8,780 bases of DNA from Deferribacteres bacterium (GTDB taxonomy: Bacteria; Nitrospirota; Thermodesulfovibrionia; UBA6902): the NCBI GenBank assembly GCA_013152795.1, contig JAADFS010000030.1, positions 1 to 8,780 of the forward strand, written 5' to 3'. Positions 1 through 5,389 of this stretch are shown here, in pieces. Made by a program: the position numbers and the translations under genes. The notes below the pieces were generated by a model. The model made no database searches and was not told where the DNA came from. It saw nothing but the letters and a program-made list of their open reading frames with translations. The first letter of the stretch is position 1. Every line of letters begins with the position of its first letter.

Positions 1-52
1 AGGTTACGTGATATACTACCCCTTCATATTCTATCCTTAACGGTCTTGCCAT
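1..52 (-). CDS. REP-associated tyrosine transposase (RAYT), N-terminal fragment cut by window edge
   Basis: Reading leftward from an ATG at 52 gives MARPLRIEYEGVVYHVT before the window ends. This closely matches the conserved N-terminus of RAYT / Y1 (IS200-like) transposases, which typically begin MARPLRIE followed by a short stretch and YHVT(S)RG. These enzymes are single-strand DNA nucleases with a HUH motif and a catalytic tyrosine, and are linked to dispersal of REP hairpins. The catalytic residues lie beyond the edge, so intactness cannot be judged. No strong Shine-Dalgarno is visible before the ATG. It sits downstream of a toxin-antitoxin pair in the same orientation, in AT-rich sequence, consistent with an acquired patch. 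The call rests on only 17 residues, but the motif is distinctive. Confidence 0.82.
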   Translation of the reverse strand, partial: MARPLRIEYEGVVYHVT

Positions 53-65
53 GTATTGTCTTTAT

Positions 66-100
66 CAGGTTTCTTTGGAAATTGCAAGAAGCAAGACCTG
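66..100 (-). repeat. Hairpin-forming stretch upstream of the RAYT start, candidate REP-like or element-end sequence
   Basis: Positions 66-72 (caggttt) can pair with 94-100 (aagacctg region; 7 bp including one G-U). A smaller nested alternative is ttgc (82-85) with gcaa (91-94) around a 5-base loop. On the minus strand it is preceded by a run of five G and TCAGGTCTTGC. RAYT genes are usually flanked by REP hairpins or conserved terminal sequences, so this stretch between the toxin stop and the transposase start is the natural candidate. No second copy occurs in the window, so repeat status is inferred from context only. Confidence 0.35.
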
Positions 101-115
101 ACCCCCTGCCTGGCT

Positions 116-445
116 TTATCTTTTGCTTCTTTTTGTCATTTCCCCTCGTTTGTCTAACAGGTACTTTCTGAGTTGGCTCTCTCCACGCATTACATGCAAT
201 ATGTATATATCTTTGTTGTCTATCCTGTAGAATATTCGACAAGGACCAACTATCACTTCTCTGTATGAAGTCTTTTTGAGTTCAGGAGGTTTGCGACCTG
301 ACAGAGGATGCCTCTTTAACCGTTCAAGCTTTTGAAAGACTTTTCGGACCAGCTTCTTTGCCGCACTGATATTGTCAAGGGCAATATATTCAGCTATTTC
401 ATCAAGGTCTGAGAGTGCCGGCTCCGTCCAAATCAGCCGAGCCAT
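116..445 (-). CDS. RelE/ParE-family toxin of a type II toxin-antitoxin pair
   Basis: This 109-residue protein has the features of the RelE/ParE superfamily: an N-terminal beta strand (LIWTEPAL, residues 4-11), two helices starting DLDEIAEYI (13-21), the HPLSGRKPPEL turn (46-56), and the C-terminal strands with REV (62-64), CRIFYRID (69-76) and ILHVMRGE (82-89). Family members either cleave mRNA on the ribosome (RelE) or poison DNA gyrase (ParE); the DEIAEYI start and HVMRGE end look more ParE-like, but the target cannot be assigned from sequence. The tail (91-109) is strongly basic. The start codon lies inside the antitoxin gene (13-base overlap) with only an A-rich stretch before it and no Shine-Dalgarno, so translation is probably coupled to the antitoxin. 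The gene appears intact. Confidence 0.88.
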   Translation of the reverse strand: MARLIWTEPALSDLDEIAEYIALDNISAAKKLVRKVFQKLERLKRHPLSGRKPPELKKTSYREVIVGPCRIFYRIDNKDIYILHVMRGESQLRKYLLDKRGEMTKRSKR

Positions 446-690
446 TTTTTCATTTTTTTCTTTGCATCGGAATGCTTCATAACTCGGTTTTCCAGTATAG
501 CTCTCTCGCCTCTCGCTATCCCTTCAAGAATCTTCAACCGGTTTTCCATCATCTCATATGTATCTGCATCTACCAGGTAAGCAGAGGGCTTTCCGTGCTC
601 GGTAATCAATATCGGCTCTTTCGTGTCATGCAGCTCAGCAAGTATTTTTGTTGCCTGCCTTTTTAATGTTGTAACCAATTCCGTCTTCAT
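433..690 (-). CDS. Phd/YefM-family antitoxin
   Basis: This 85-residue protein resembles Phd/YefM antitoxins. The N-terminal DNA-binding half carries the typical pattern of a helix (LKRQATKILAEL, residues 9-20) followed by EPILITEHGKPSAYLVD (25-41) and a YEMMENRL helix (45-52). The C-terminal half is charged and probably disordered until bound by the toxin, ending in MKKWLG. It would neutralise the toxin encoded immediately downstream and, with it, repress their shared promoter. The antitoxin-first order and 13-base overlap are typical of this class. The ATG at 690 has no recognisable Shine-Dalgarno, and the predicted transcription start is only a few bases upstream, suggesting leaderless translation from the proximal promoter. 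Confidence 0.87.
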   Translation of the reverse strand: MKTELVTTLKRQATKILAELHDTKEPILITEHGKPSAYLVDADTYEMMENRLKILEGIARGERAILENRVMKHSDAKKKMKKWLG

Positions 691-693
691 AAG

Positions 694-713
694 AGTAATA
701 CTATAGTATCACT
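694..713. promoter_or_regulatory. Palindromic operator of the toxin-antitoxin operon
   Basis: A 20-base palindrome with one mismatched pair (697/710) surrounds a perfect 12-base core, ATACTATAGTAT (698-709). It begins 4 bases upstream of the antitoxin ATG and covers the proposed -10 element. Phd/YefM antitoxins bind palindromes at this location to repress their own operon, so this is the expected operator. The palindrome is directly visible; binding is inferred. Confidence 0.6.
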
Positions 714-726
714 TTGGATAAGTCAA
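700..726 (-). promoter_or_regulatory. Proximal sigma70-type promoter of the toxin-antitoxin operon
   Basis: Reading leftward there is TTGACT (721-726; 5 of 6 to the -35 consensus), a 15-base spacer, then TATAGT (700-705; 5 of 6 to the -10 consensus). The spacer is shorter than the ideal 17. Transcription would start near 693, leaving almost no 5' leader before the ATG at 690. The -10 lies within the palindrome. Confidence 0.45.
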
Positions 727-882
727 GAAATTAATTCCGTAAGCTGCTAATCGTCTCAAAGTTAGAACGAGATCAGTCTGAAAATTCTCTTTGCCAAAGA
801 GGGAAGGCCGGAGGGTTTGTATGAAAATATTCGGTTTCTCAGGAACCATAGCAAAACCAAGCAGTCCTCCGGCCAATATACC
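709..882 (-). other. Spacer between murA and the antitoxin, with a short open frame of unknown reality
   Basis: The 259 bases between murA and the antitoxin (691-949) hold no recognised gene. One minus-strand frame stays open for 57 codons from 882 and stops at 709-711. Its first ATG is at 849 and would encode 46 residues starting MVPEKPNIFIQTLRPS and ending in FLTYPK. A GGAGG lies 16 bases before that ATG, too far to be a convincing ribosome site. I do not recognise the product, and an open frame of this length can arise by chance. The same stretch contains an inverted repeat and a promoter-like sequence, so it could equally be a non-coding RNA, a repeat copy or a gene remnant. Confidence 0.2.
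806..874. repeat. Inverted repeat, 9-bp perfect arms with 51-base interior
   Basis: GGCCGGAGG at 806-814 is the exact reverse complement of CCTCCGGCC at 866-874. On the minus strand the interior can form a second stem, GGTTTT (853-858) with GAAACC (833-838), six pairs including one G-U. The arms are GC-rich within an AT-rich spacer. No T-run follows, so it does not look like an intrinsic terminator for murA. It may be a structured RNA, a dispersed repeat or a small element remnant. Confidence 0.45.
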
Positions 883-904
883 CTAAAGATATTTGATTGT
901 TCAA
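875..904 (-). promoter_or_regulatory. Candidate distal promoter in the murA / toxin-antitoxin spacer
   Basis: Reading leftward, TTGAAC (899-904; 4 of 6 to the -35 consensus) is separated by 18 bases from TATATT (875-880; 5 of 6 to the -10 consensus). The predicted start, around 868, falls at the right arm of the inverted repeat, so the transcript would run through the repeat toward the antitoxin. AT-rich DNA produces such matches by chance. Confidence 0.3.
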
Positions 905-949
905 GGTGCAGTGTATAATGTTGCGGTATGACGGATGGAGGGGGCGGGC

Positions 950-2203
950 TTACCCCTTCACCCTCCTGATATTCGCGCCGAGCATCTTGAGCTTTTCCTC
1001 TATTCTCTCATAGCCCCTGTCAAGGTGGTACACCCTGTCGACAATGGTCTTGCCCTGTGCCGCAAGACCCGCTATGATAAGCGAGGCGCTCGCCCTGAGG
1101 TCGGTCGCCATGACCGGCGCCCCCTTTAATGCCTTCACACCTTTGACCGTGGCCGTGGAACCCTCGATTTTTATGTCAGCCCCCATCCTCTTCATCTCGG
1201 CCACGTGCATGAACCTGTTCTCGAAGATGTTCTCGGTGACTATGCTCGTCCCCCCGGCCACTGCGGCCATGGCCATGAACTGGGCCTGCATGTCGGTCGG
1301 AAATCCCGGATACGGCATGGTCTTTATATCTACAGCCGCCAGCCTGTCAGGCCCTTGCGCCGTGAGGGTGTCATCCCCACGCGTGATCTTCACCCCGGCC
1401 TCCTCCATCTTGCTGATGACCGCCTCTGCATGGTCCGGCCTGCAGTTGGTGATTTTTACATTCCCCCGCGTAACGGCGGCCGCGGCAAGGTAGGTGCCTG
1501 TCTCTATCCTGTCCGGTATGATCCTGTAGTCGAGGGGCCTGAGGGATGAAACACCGTTTATCCTGATAATGCCTGTTCCCGCTCCCTTAATGTCCGCGCC
1601 CATTGATACCAGTGCATCCGCAAGGTCAACCACCTCGGGCTCGCACGCCGCGTTTTCCAGAACGGTCACGCCGTCTGCAAGTGAGGCGGCCATCATGAGG
1701 TTTTCCGTGCCCGTGACTGTGGGGATGTCAAAATAAACGGTCGCCCCCCTGAGCCTGCCGGCCCGCGCCTCGATATAGCCCTCCGACAGGGTTATGTCCA
1801 CACCCATTTTTTCCAGGCCCATTATGTGGAGATTCACGGGTCTCGCCCCGATTGCGCAGCCGCCGGGCAGGGATACCTTTGCCCTGCCTGTCCTTGCAAT
1901 GAGGGGGCCGAGCACGAGCACTGAGGCGCGCATTGTCCTGACAAAATCATAAGGGGCCTCGATTGACGTTATATTGTCCGAGTTGAGGATAATACGGTCG
2001 CCTTCCTGGTGAAAGCCCATTCCGAGGTGGGCAAGGAGTTTGCCCATTGTGGAGATGTCCCTGAGGCAGGGGACATTGGAAATGTAATGCTCGCCGGCGC
2101 TGAGAATCGAGGCGGCCATTACCGGAAGGGCGGCGTTCTTTGCCCCGCTTATTGCAACTTCCCCGTTTAAGGCGGCCCCGCCCACGATCTCTATCTTGTC
2201 CAT
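950..2203 (-). CDS. murA: UDP-N-acetylglucosamine 1-carboxyvinyltransferase (MurA)
   Basis: MurA carries out the first committed cytoplasmic step of peptidoglycan synthesis, transferring enolpyruvate from phosphoenolpyruvate to UDP-GlcNAc. The 417-residue product matches the usual length. It shows the N-terminal SGAKNAALP (19-27; K22 and N23 contact substrate), the loop LPGGCAIGARP (112-122) with catalytic C116, FPTDMQAQ (301-308; catalytic D304) and the C-terminal DRGYERIEEKL (395-405). Because C116 is a Cys rather than Asp, the enzyme should be sensitive to fosfomycin (inference from the family). The ATG at 2203 overlaps the end of prmC by 13 bases, so it is probably translationally coupled as the last gene of the DUF1385-prfA-prmC-murA block. 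No clear hairpin/T-run terminator follows its stop. Confidence 0.97.
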   Translation of the reverse strand: MDKIEIVGGAALNGEVAISGAKNAALPVMAASILSAGEHYISNVPCLRDISTMGKLLAHLGMGFHQEGDRIILNSDNITSIEAPYDFVRTMRASVLVLGPLIARTGRAKVSLPGGCAIGARPVNLHIMGLEKMGVDITLSEGYIEARAGRLRGATVYFDIPTVTGTENLMMAASLADGVTVLENAACEPEVVDLADALVSMGADIKGAGTGIIRINGVSSLRPLDYRIIPDRIETGTYLAAAAVTRGNVKITNCRPDHAEAVISKMEEAGVKITRGDDTLTAQGPDRLAAVDIKTMPYPGFPTDMQAQFMAMAAVAGGTSIVTENIFENRFMHVAEMKRMGADIKIEGSTATVKGVKALKGAPVMATDLRASASLIIAGLAAQGKTIVDRVYHLDRGYERIEEKLKMLGANIRRVKG

Positions 2204-3054
2204 TCAGCCTGTATAACCCTTTTTATTCCCGCATAGTCTTTGAAAACCTGTATGCGCCCATAGCCCTCGCGGCCGAACATGCCGGCGACTGCCTCCGCGC
2301 TGCCGGCGCCGAGTTCAAGCATGAGTATGCCCCTGTGCCTGAGAAACCGTCCTGCAGAGGGTATTATCTCCCTGTAGAAATCAAGCCCGTCCTCACCGCC
2401 GTCAAGCGCGCTTATGGGCTCCCAGTCCCTGACCTCGGGCTGAAGGCCGTTTATGTCACTGGTCTTTATGTAAGGCGGATTGGAGATTATGAGATCAAAC
2501 AACCGGCTCCCACGTAGGGGTTCAAAGAGATGGCCCCTGAGGAATTGCACATTGCCTGTCCCGTTCAACCGGGCATTCTCCCTTGCATAACCAAGCGCGG
2601 TTTCCGAAATATCAACGCCGAAGACCCGCGAATCCGGGAATGCCTTTGCAAGCGCAAGGGCCAGGCACCCGCTGCCGGTGCACAGATCAAGTACCATTGC
2701 GCGTTGTCTGCCGCTTGCCGGCCCCTGGGCGCTGAGCGCTTTTACGGCATATTCCGCCATCAGCTCTGTCTCGGGCCGCGGTATGAGCACGCCGGGGCCC
2801 ACCGATATTTCAAGCCCGGCGAAATCAGTGCACCCGAGTATGTACTGCAGGGGCTCCCGCCTGCTCCTCCTGCGGGCCATCTCCCTGAGGGCGATCGCCT
2901 GCTCTTCAGTGATATCGGGATTGTCCCTGTACAGCCTCACGGGGTCGATATCAAGCCCCTCGCTGATAAAAAGCCCCGCCTCCCTTTCCGCACCGGCGAT
3001 GCCGCACGGAGCAAGCCTGCCTGATATTTCATGTAATATGTCTATCGCTTTCAT
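2191..3054 (-). CDS. prmC: Peptide chain release factor N5-glutamine methyltransferase (PrmC/HemK)
   Basis: PrmC transfers a methyl group from S-adenosylmethionine to the glutamine of the GGQ motif in class I release factors, increasing termination efficiency. At 287 residues it has normal length. The N-terminal helical domain leads into EPLQYILG (67-74) and VLIPRPETE (89-97), both typical of PrmC. The Rossmann domain follows, with the SAM-binding motif LDLCTGSGC (122-130), the acidic VDIS (147-150) and the catalytic signature NPPY (192-195), which holds the target glutamine. It lies 31 bases downstream of prfA, which encodes its substrate, a common and functionally sensible arrangement. The ATG at 3054 is preceded by a weak, closely spaced purine run (AGGGG). 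The end overlaps murA. Confidence 0.96.
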   Translation of the reverse strand: MKAIDILHEISGRLAPCGIAGAEREAGLFISEGLDIDPVRLYRDNPDITEEQAIALREMARRRSRREPLQYILGCTDFAGLEISVGPGVLIPRPETELMAEYAVKALSAQGPASGRQRAMVLDLCTGSGCLALALAKAFPDSRVFGVDISETALGYARENARLNGTGNVQFLRGHLFEPLRGSRLFDLIISNPPYIKTSDINGLQPEVRDWEPISALDGGEDGLDFYREIIPSAGRFLRHRGILMLELGAGSAEAVAGMFGREGYGRIQVFKDYAGIKRVIQAEWTR

Positions 3055-3061
3055 AAACCCC

Positions 3062-3082
3062 TGAACCGTTGAACCGTGAACC
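3062..3082. repeat. Short tandem repeat of TGAACC in the prfA-prmC gap
   Basis: Three copies of TGAACC begin at 3062, 3070 and 3077, a 7- to 8-base period (GGTTCA on the coding strand). They fill most of the 31-base gap between prfA and prmC and stop just short of the prmC ribosome-binding region. The repeat is directly visible. It may be a copy of a genome-wide intergenic minisatellite, but no other copy is seen here. Confidence 0.6.
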
Positions 3083-3085
3083 TTT

Positions 3086-4153
3086 TTATAAAGCCTTCAA
3101 CTTCTCCGCCTGGTAATACGTAACCAGACTGTCGATAAGCTCGTCAAGCTGGCCGTCAAGAATCTGGGTCAGTTTGTGAAGGGTGAGATTGATCCTGTGG
3201 TCGGTCACCCTGTTCTGCGGGAAGTTGTACGTCCTGATCCTCTCGCTCCTGTCGCCCGAGCCCACCTGGGACTTTCTTTCCTGGGCCCTCTCTTTTTCCT
3301 GGCTCTCAAGCTCAAGCTCGTACAGCCTGGAGCGCAGTACCTTCATGGCCTTTTCCCTGTTTTTTATCTGGGAGCGGCTGTCCTGGCACTGCACCGTGAG
3401 GCCTGTGGGGATATGCACTATCCTGACGGCGGAATACGTGGTGTTGACACCCTGGCCCCCGGGTCCGGAGGCGCAGTATGTGTCGATCCGCAGGTCCTTT
3501 TCTTCTATCTTCAGATCAACATCCTCGGCCTCGGGCAGGACCGCGACAGTGGCGGCGGATGTGTGTATCCTTCCGGAGGTCTCGGTTACGGGCACGCGCT
3601 GGACGCGATGTGTGCCGCTTTCGTACTTCAGGCGGCTGTAGGCGCCCTTGCCCTGTATTGATGCAATGACTTCCTTTATGCCGCCGACACCCGTGGAGTG
3701 CATGTCCATCACCTCGACCTTCCAGCCCTTGCTCTCTGCATACTTGCTGTACATCCTGAAGAGGTCGGCTGCAAAGAGGGCCGCCTCCTCGCCGCCTGTT
3801 CCGGCCCTTATCTCAAGGATGATGTTTTTTGAATCGCGCGGGTCCTTCGGAACGAGCATGAGTTTAAGCTCATTCTCGATCTTCGGCTTTTTTTCCTTCA
3901 GCTCCCCGAGCTCAAGTTCCGCAAGCTCTTTTAATCCGTCGTCACCGTCGGCCCTCAGTATCTCTTCAGCCTCTTTGATGCCGGAGACTATTCTCCTGTA
4001 CTCCCGGATCTTCCGGACGATTTCCTCGAGCTCGGCCTGCTCCTTTGCGTATTTCTGCGTCTTTGAGTAATCCGAAAACACCTCGGGATCGGACAGGAGC
4101 CTGTTCAGCTCATCGTATTTATCTTCAATCTCCTGAAGTTTATCCAATAACAT
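3086..4153 (-). CDS. prfA: Peptide chain release factor 1 (RF1)
   Basis: RF1 recognises UAA and UAG stop codons on the ribosome and triggers release of the finished peptide. The 355-residue product has the normal domain order: an N-terminal coiled-coil-rich domain (about 1-100), AGTGGEEAALF (117-127), the anticodon-like tripeptide PVT (188-190) in HRVQRVPVTET, and the catalytic GGQ (232-234) in SGPGGQGVNTT. The PxT tripeptide marks it as RF1, since RF2 has SPF. Q234 is the expected methylation site of the PrmC encoded next door. The C-terminal domain includes SERIRTYNFPQNRVTDHR (303-320). The ATG at 4153 has a GGGGAG about 10 bases upstream inside the DUF1385 gene, which it overlaps by 14 bases, implying coupling. 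Confidence 0.97.
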   Translation of the reverse strand: MLLDKLQEIEDKYDELNRLLSDPEVFSDYSKTQKYAKEQAELEEIVRKIREYRRIVSGIKEAEEILRADGDDGLKELAELELGELKEKKPKIENELKLMLVPKDPRDSKNIILEIRAGTGGEEAALFAADLFRMYSKYAESKGWKVEVMDMHSTGVGGIKEVIASIQGKGAYSRLKYESGTHRVQRVPVTETSGRIHTSAATVAVLPEAEDVDLKIEEKDLRIDTYCASGPGGQGVNTTYSAVRIVHIPTGLTVQCQDSRSQIKNREKAMKVLRSRLYELELESQEKERAQERKSQVGSGDRSERIRTYNFPQNRVTDHRINLTLHKLTQILDGQLDELIDSLVTYYQAEKLKAL

Positions 4154-5045
4154 TCAATCCACTCTCCCCTTTGCCCTTGCGTTCAGGGTCCATATTCAGC
4201 ACTTCCTTTAACGCCCTTACGGCGACCTCTATCTGGTCGAGCGACGGCGCGCCTGTTGTGAGCTTCTGAAGCCACAGGCCGGGCATTGCCGCCATGCGTA
4301 TGAACCTGTTGTTCATCCTCCTTGACGAAAACTTGATGAATTCATAAGACAGCCCCGCGATTAACGGGATGAGCACGACCCGTGACAGGAATTTTTCGGC
4401 AAGGGGCCAGTCATTCGGGATAAGGGAGAAAATCAGTATGCTCATCATCATTACGATAAGCAGGAAACTCGTCCCGCACCTGGGGTGCAGCGTGCTGTAC
4501 CTGTCCGCATTCTCGGGGGTAAGCTCCACACCCGCCTCAAAGGCATGGACGGCCTTGTGCTCGGCCCCGTGATATTCAAATACCCTCCTTATGTCCCTGC
4601 TTATGCGTATCAGCATGATGTAGGCGAGAAAGACCATCACCCTGATGACGCCGTCCACGAGATTAAACACCAGCGAGCTTTCGTTTATTGACTGAAACAG
4701 CTCCCCCAGAAGCCTGGTGCCGTACAGCGGAAACAGCAGGAACATGCCGATGCCTATAACAAAGGCCAGCGCCACGGTCATGAACAGCGAAAAAGACGAC
4801 GGCTTCTCCTCCTCCTGCCCCGATGCCTCGGCAGAGTACAGGAGGGCCTTTATCCCTATGGACAGGGCCTGGACAAGCGCGACGACACCCCTTGCCAGCG
4901 GCCATTTCAGGGGTCTGGGCAGTTCACGGATGTTTTCCTTCCTGAGAACGATCTCCTTCTCGGGGTTCCTGACAGCGACCGTGTACACGTTTCCGGACCT
5001 CATCATAACGCCCTCAATGACCGCCTGTCCGCCGATGTCGCTCAT
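4140..5045 (-). CDS. DUF1385 (YqhQ-like) multi-spanning membrane protein of unknown function
   Basis: This matches the DUF1385/YqhQ family, widespread and often beside prfA or rpmE; to my knowledge its biochemical role is not established. With the start chosen here it has 301 residues. Hallmarks are IGGQAVIEGVMMR (4-16), YHGAEHKAVHAFE (158-170), HPRCGTSF (187-194) and PGLWLQKLTT (255-264). Hydrophobic segments near 86-107, 126-147, 193-210 and 223-239 suggest about four membrane helices. The His/Glu/Cys cluster (H159, E162, H163, H167, H187, C190) could bind a metal; this is inference. The frame is open to an ATG at 5117, but that start lies inside the rpmE terminator and adds a stretch atypical of the family. 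The ATG at 5045 has AAGGAG nine bases upstream; an ATG at 5054 abuts that site and is less likely. It overlaps prfA by 14 bases. Confidence 0.88.
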   Translation of the reverse strand: MSDIGGQAVIEGVMMRSGNVYTVAVRNPEKEIVLRKENIRELPRPLKWPLARGVVALVQALSIGIKALLYSAEASGQEEEKPSSFSLFMTVALAFVIGIGMFLLFPLYGTRLLGELFQSINESSLVFNLVDGVIRVMVFLAYIMLIRISRDIRRVFEYHGAEHKAVHAFEAGVELTPENADRYSTLHPRCGTSFLLIVMMMSILIFSLIPNDWPLAEKFLSRVVLIPLIAGLSYEFIKFSSRRMNNRFIRMAAMPGLWLQKLTTGAPSLDQIEVAVRALKEVLNMDPERKGKGESGLNVIG

Positions 5046-5054
5046 TTGTTTCAT

Positions 5055-5060
5055 CTCCTT
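5055..5060 (-). promoter_or_regulatory. Ribosome-binding site deciding the DUF1385 start
   Basis: AAGGAG on the minus strand ends 9 bases before the ATG at 5045 and directly abuts the in-frame ATG at 5054. Only the ATG at 5045 has workable spacing, so it sets the start. The longer frame from 5117 has no such site. Confidence 0.65.
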
Positions 5061-5081
5061 AATTAAGAATTTCACGCAATA

Positions 5082-5137
5082 AAAAAAGGAAATCACGCAT
5101 CTCCGATAAGAATACAAGCCGCGTGATTTCCTTTTTT
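5082..5137 (-). terminator. Intrinsic terminator after rpmE (possibly bidirectional)
   Basis: GGAAATCACGC (5088-5098) is the exact complement of GCGTGATTTCC (5121-5131), an 11-bp stem extended by six A-T pairs (5082-5087 with 5132-5137) around a 22-base loop. Read leftward, the stem runs into a T-run of seven, giving a strong Rho-independent terminator beginning a few bases after the rpmE stop. The A/T extension also places a T-run on the plus strand, so it could stop transcription both ways. Confidence 0.85.
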
Positions 5138-5145
5138 AAGCAATG

Positions 5146-5352
5146 CTACTTGTTATGTTTGGCGTATTTCTTCCTGAACTTCTCGACCCTTCCTTCAGCG
5201 TCAACCAGTTTCTGCTTGCCGGTGAAAAACGGATGGCACTTGGAGCATATATCCACGTGTATGGAGTCCTGTGTGGACATGGTGGTAAACGACTCCCCGC
5301 AGGCGCATACGGCCTTGACTTCTTTCATTTCCGGATGAATTTTCTCTTTCAC
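5146..5352 (-). CDS. rpmE: 50S ribosomal protein bL31 (zinc-binding form)
   Basis: The 68-residue product begins MKEKIHPEMKEV and carries the four zinc ligands of the Cys-containing (C+) type: C16, C18, C36 and C39, followed by HPFFTGKQKLVD (40-51), the family signature. bL31 sits on the large subunit near the central protuberance and bridges to the small subunit. The start is a GTG at 5352, with GGAGG five bases upstream (5358-5362); no ATG is available before codon 9. It follows dnaG by 37 bases with no obvious promoter between, so it is probably the last gene of the rpsU-dnaG transcript, closed by the hairpin immediately downstream. The C+ type depends on zinc, whereas C- paralogues replace it under zinc starvation; no paralogue is in this window. 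Confidence 0.97.
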   Translation of the reverse strand: MKEKIHPEMKEVKAVCACGESFTTMSTQDSIHVDICSKCHPFFTGKQKLVDAEGRVEKFRKKYAKHNK

Positions 5353-5389
5353 TATAACCTCCGAATATTAACTATAACAGACACACCGG

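Noticed and set aside
24..242. 72-codon minus-strand frame spanning the toxin end and the RAYT start
   Set aside because: It overlaps the toxin's C-terminus and the RAYT N-terminus in a different frame; both of those have clear family matches, this one has none.
300..303. FDSD instead of FDGD in the DnaG TOPRIM motif (protein residues 300-303) as a defect
   Set aside because: Both acidic residues are present and the Gly-to-Ser change is, as far as I know, common in primases; all other catalytic residues are intact.
806..874. Inverted repeat as an intrinsic terminator for murA
   Set aside because: The arms are 51 bases apart and no T-run follows on the minus strand, so it does not fit a Rho-independent terminator.
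1044..1549. Plus-strand open frames opposite murA
   Set aside because: They are antisense to a fully conserved MurA, with no ribosome site or recognisable product.
2530..3064. Plus-strand open frames opposite prmC
   Set aside because: Antisense to a complete PrmC and without independent support.
5046..5117. N-terminal extension of the DUF1385 gene to the ATG at 5117
   Set aside because: The extra 24 codons lie in the loop and stem of the rpmE terminator, lack a ribosome site and are not typical of the family; the ATG at 5045 has AAGGAG at good spacing.
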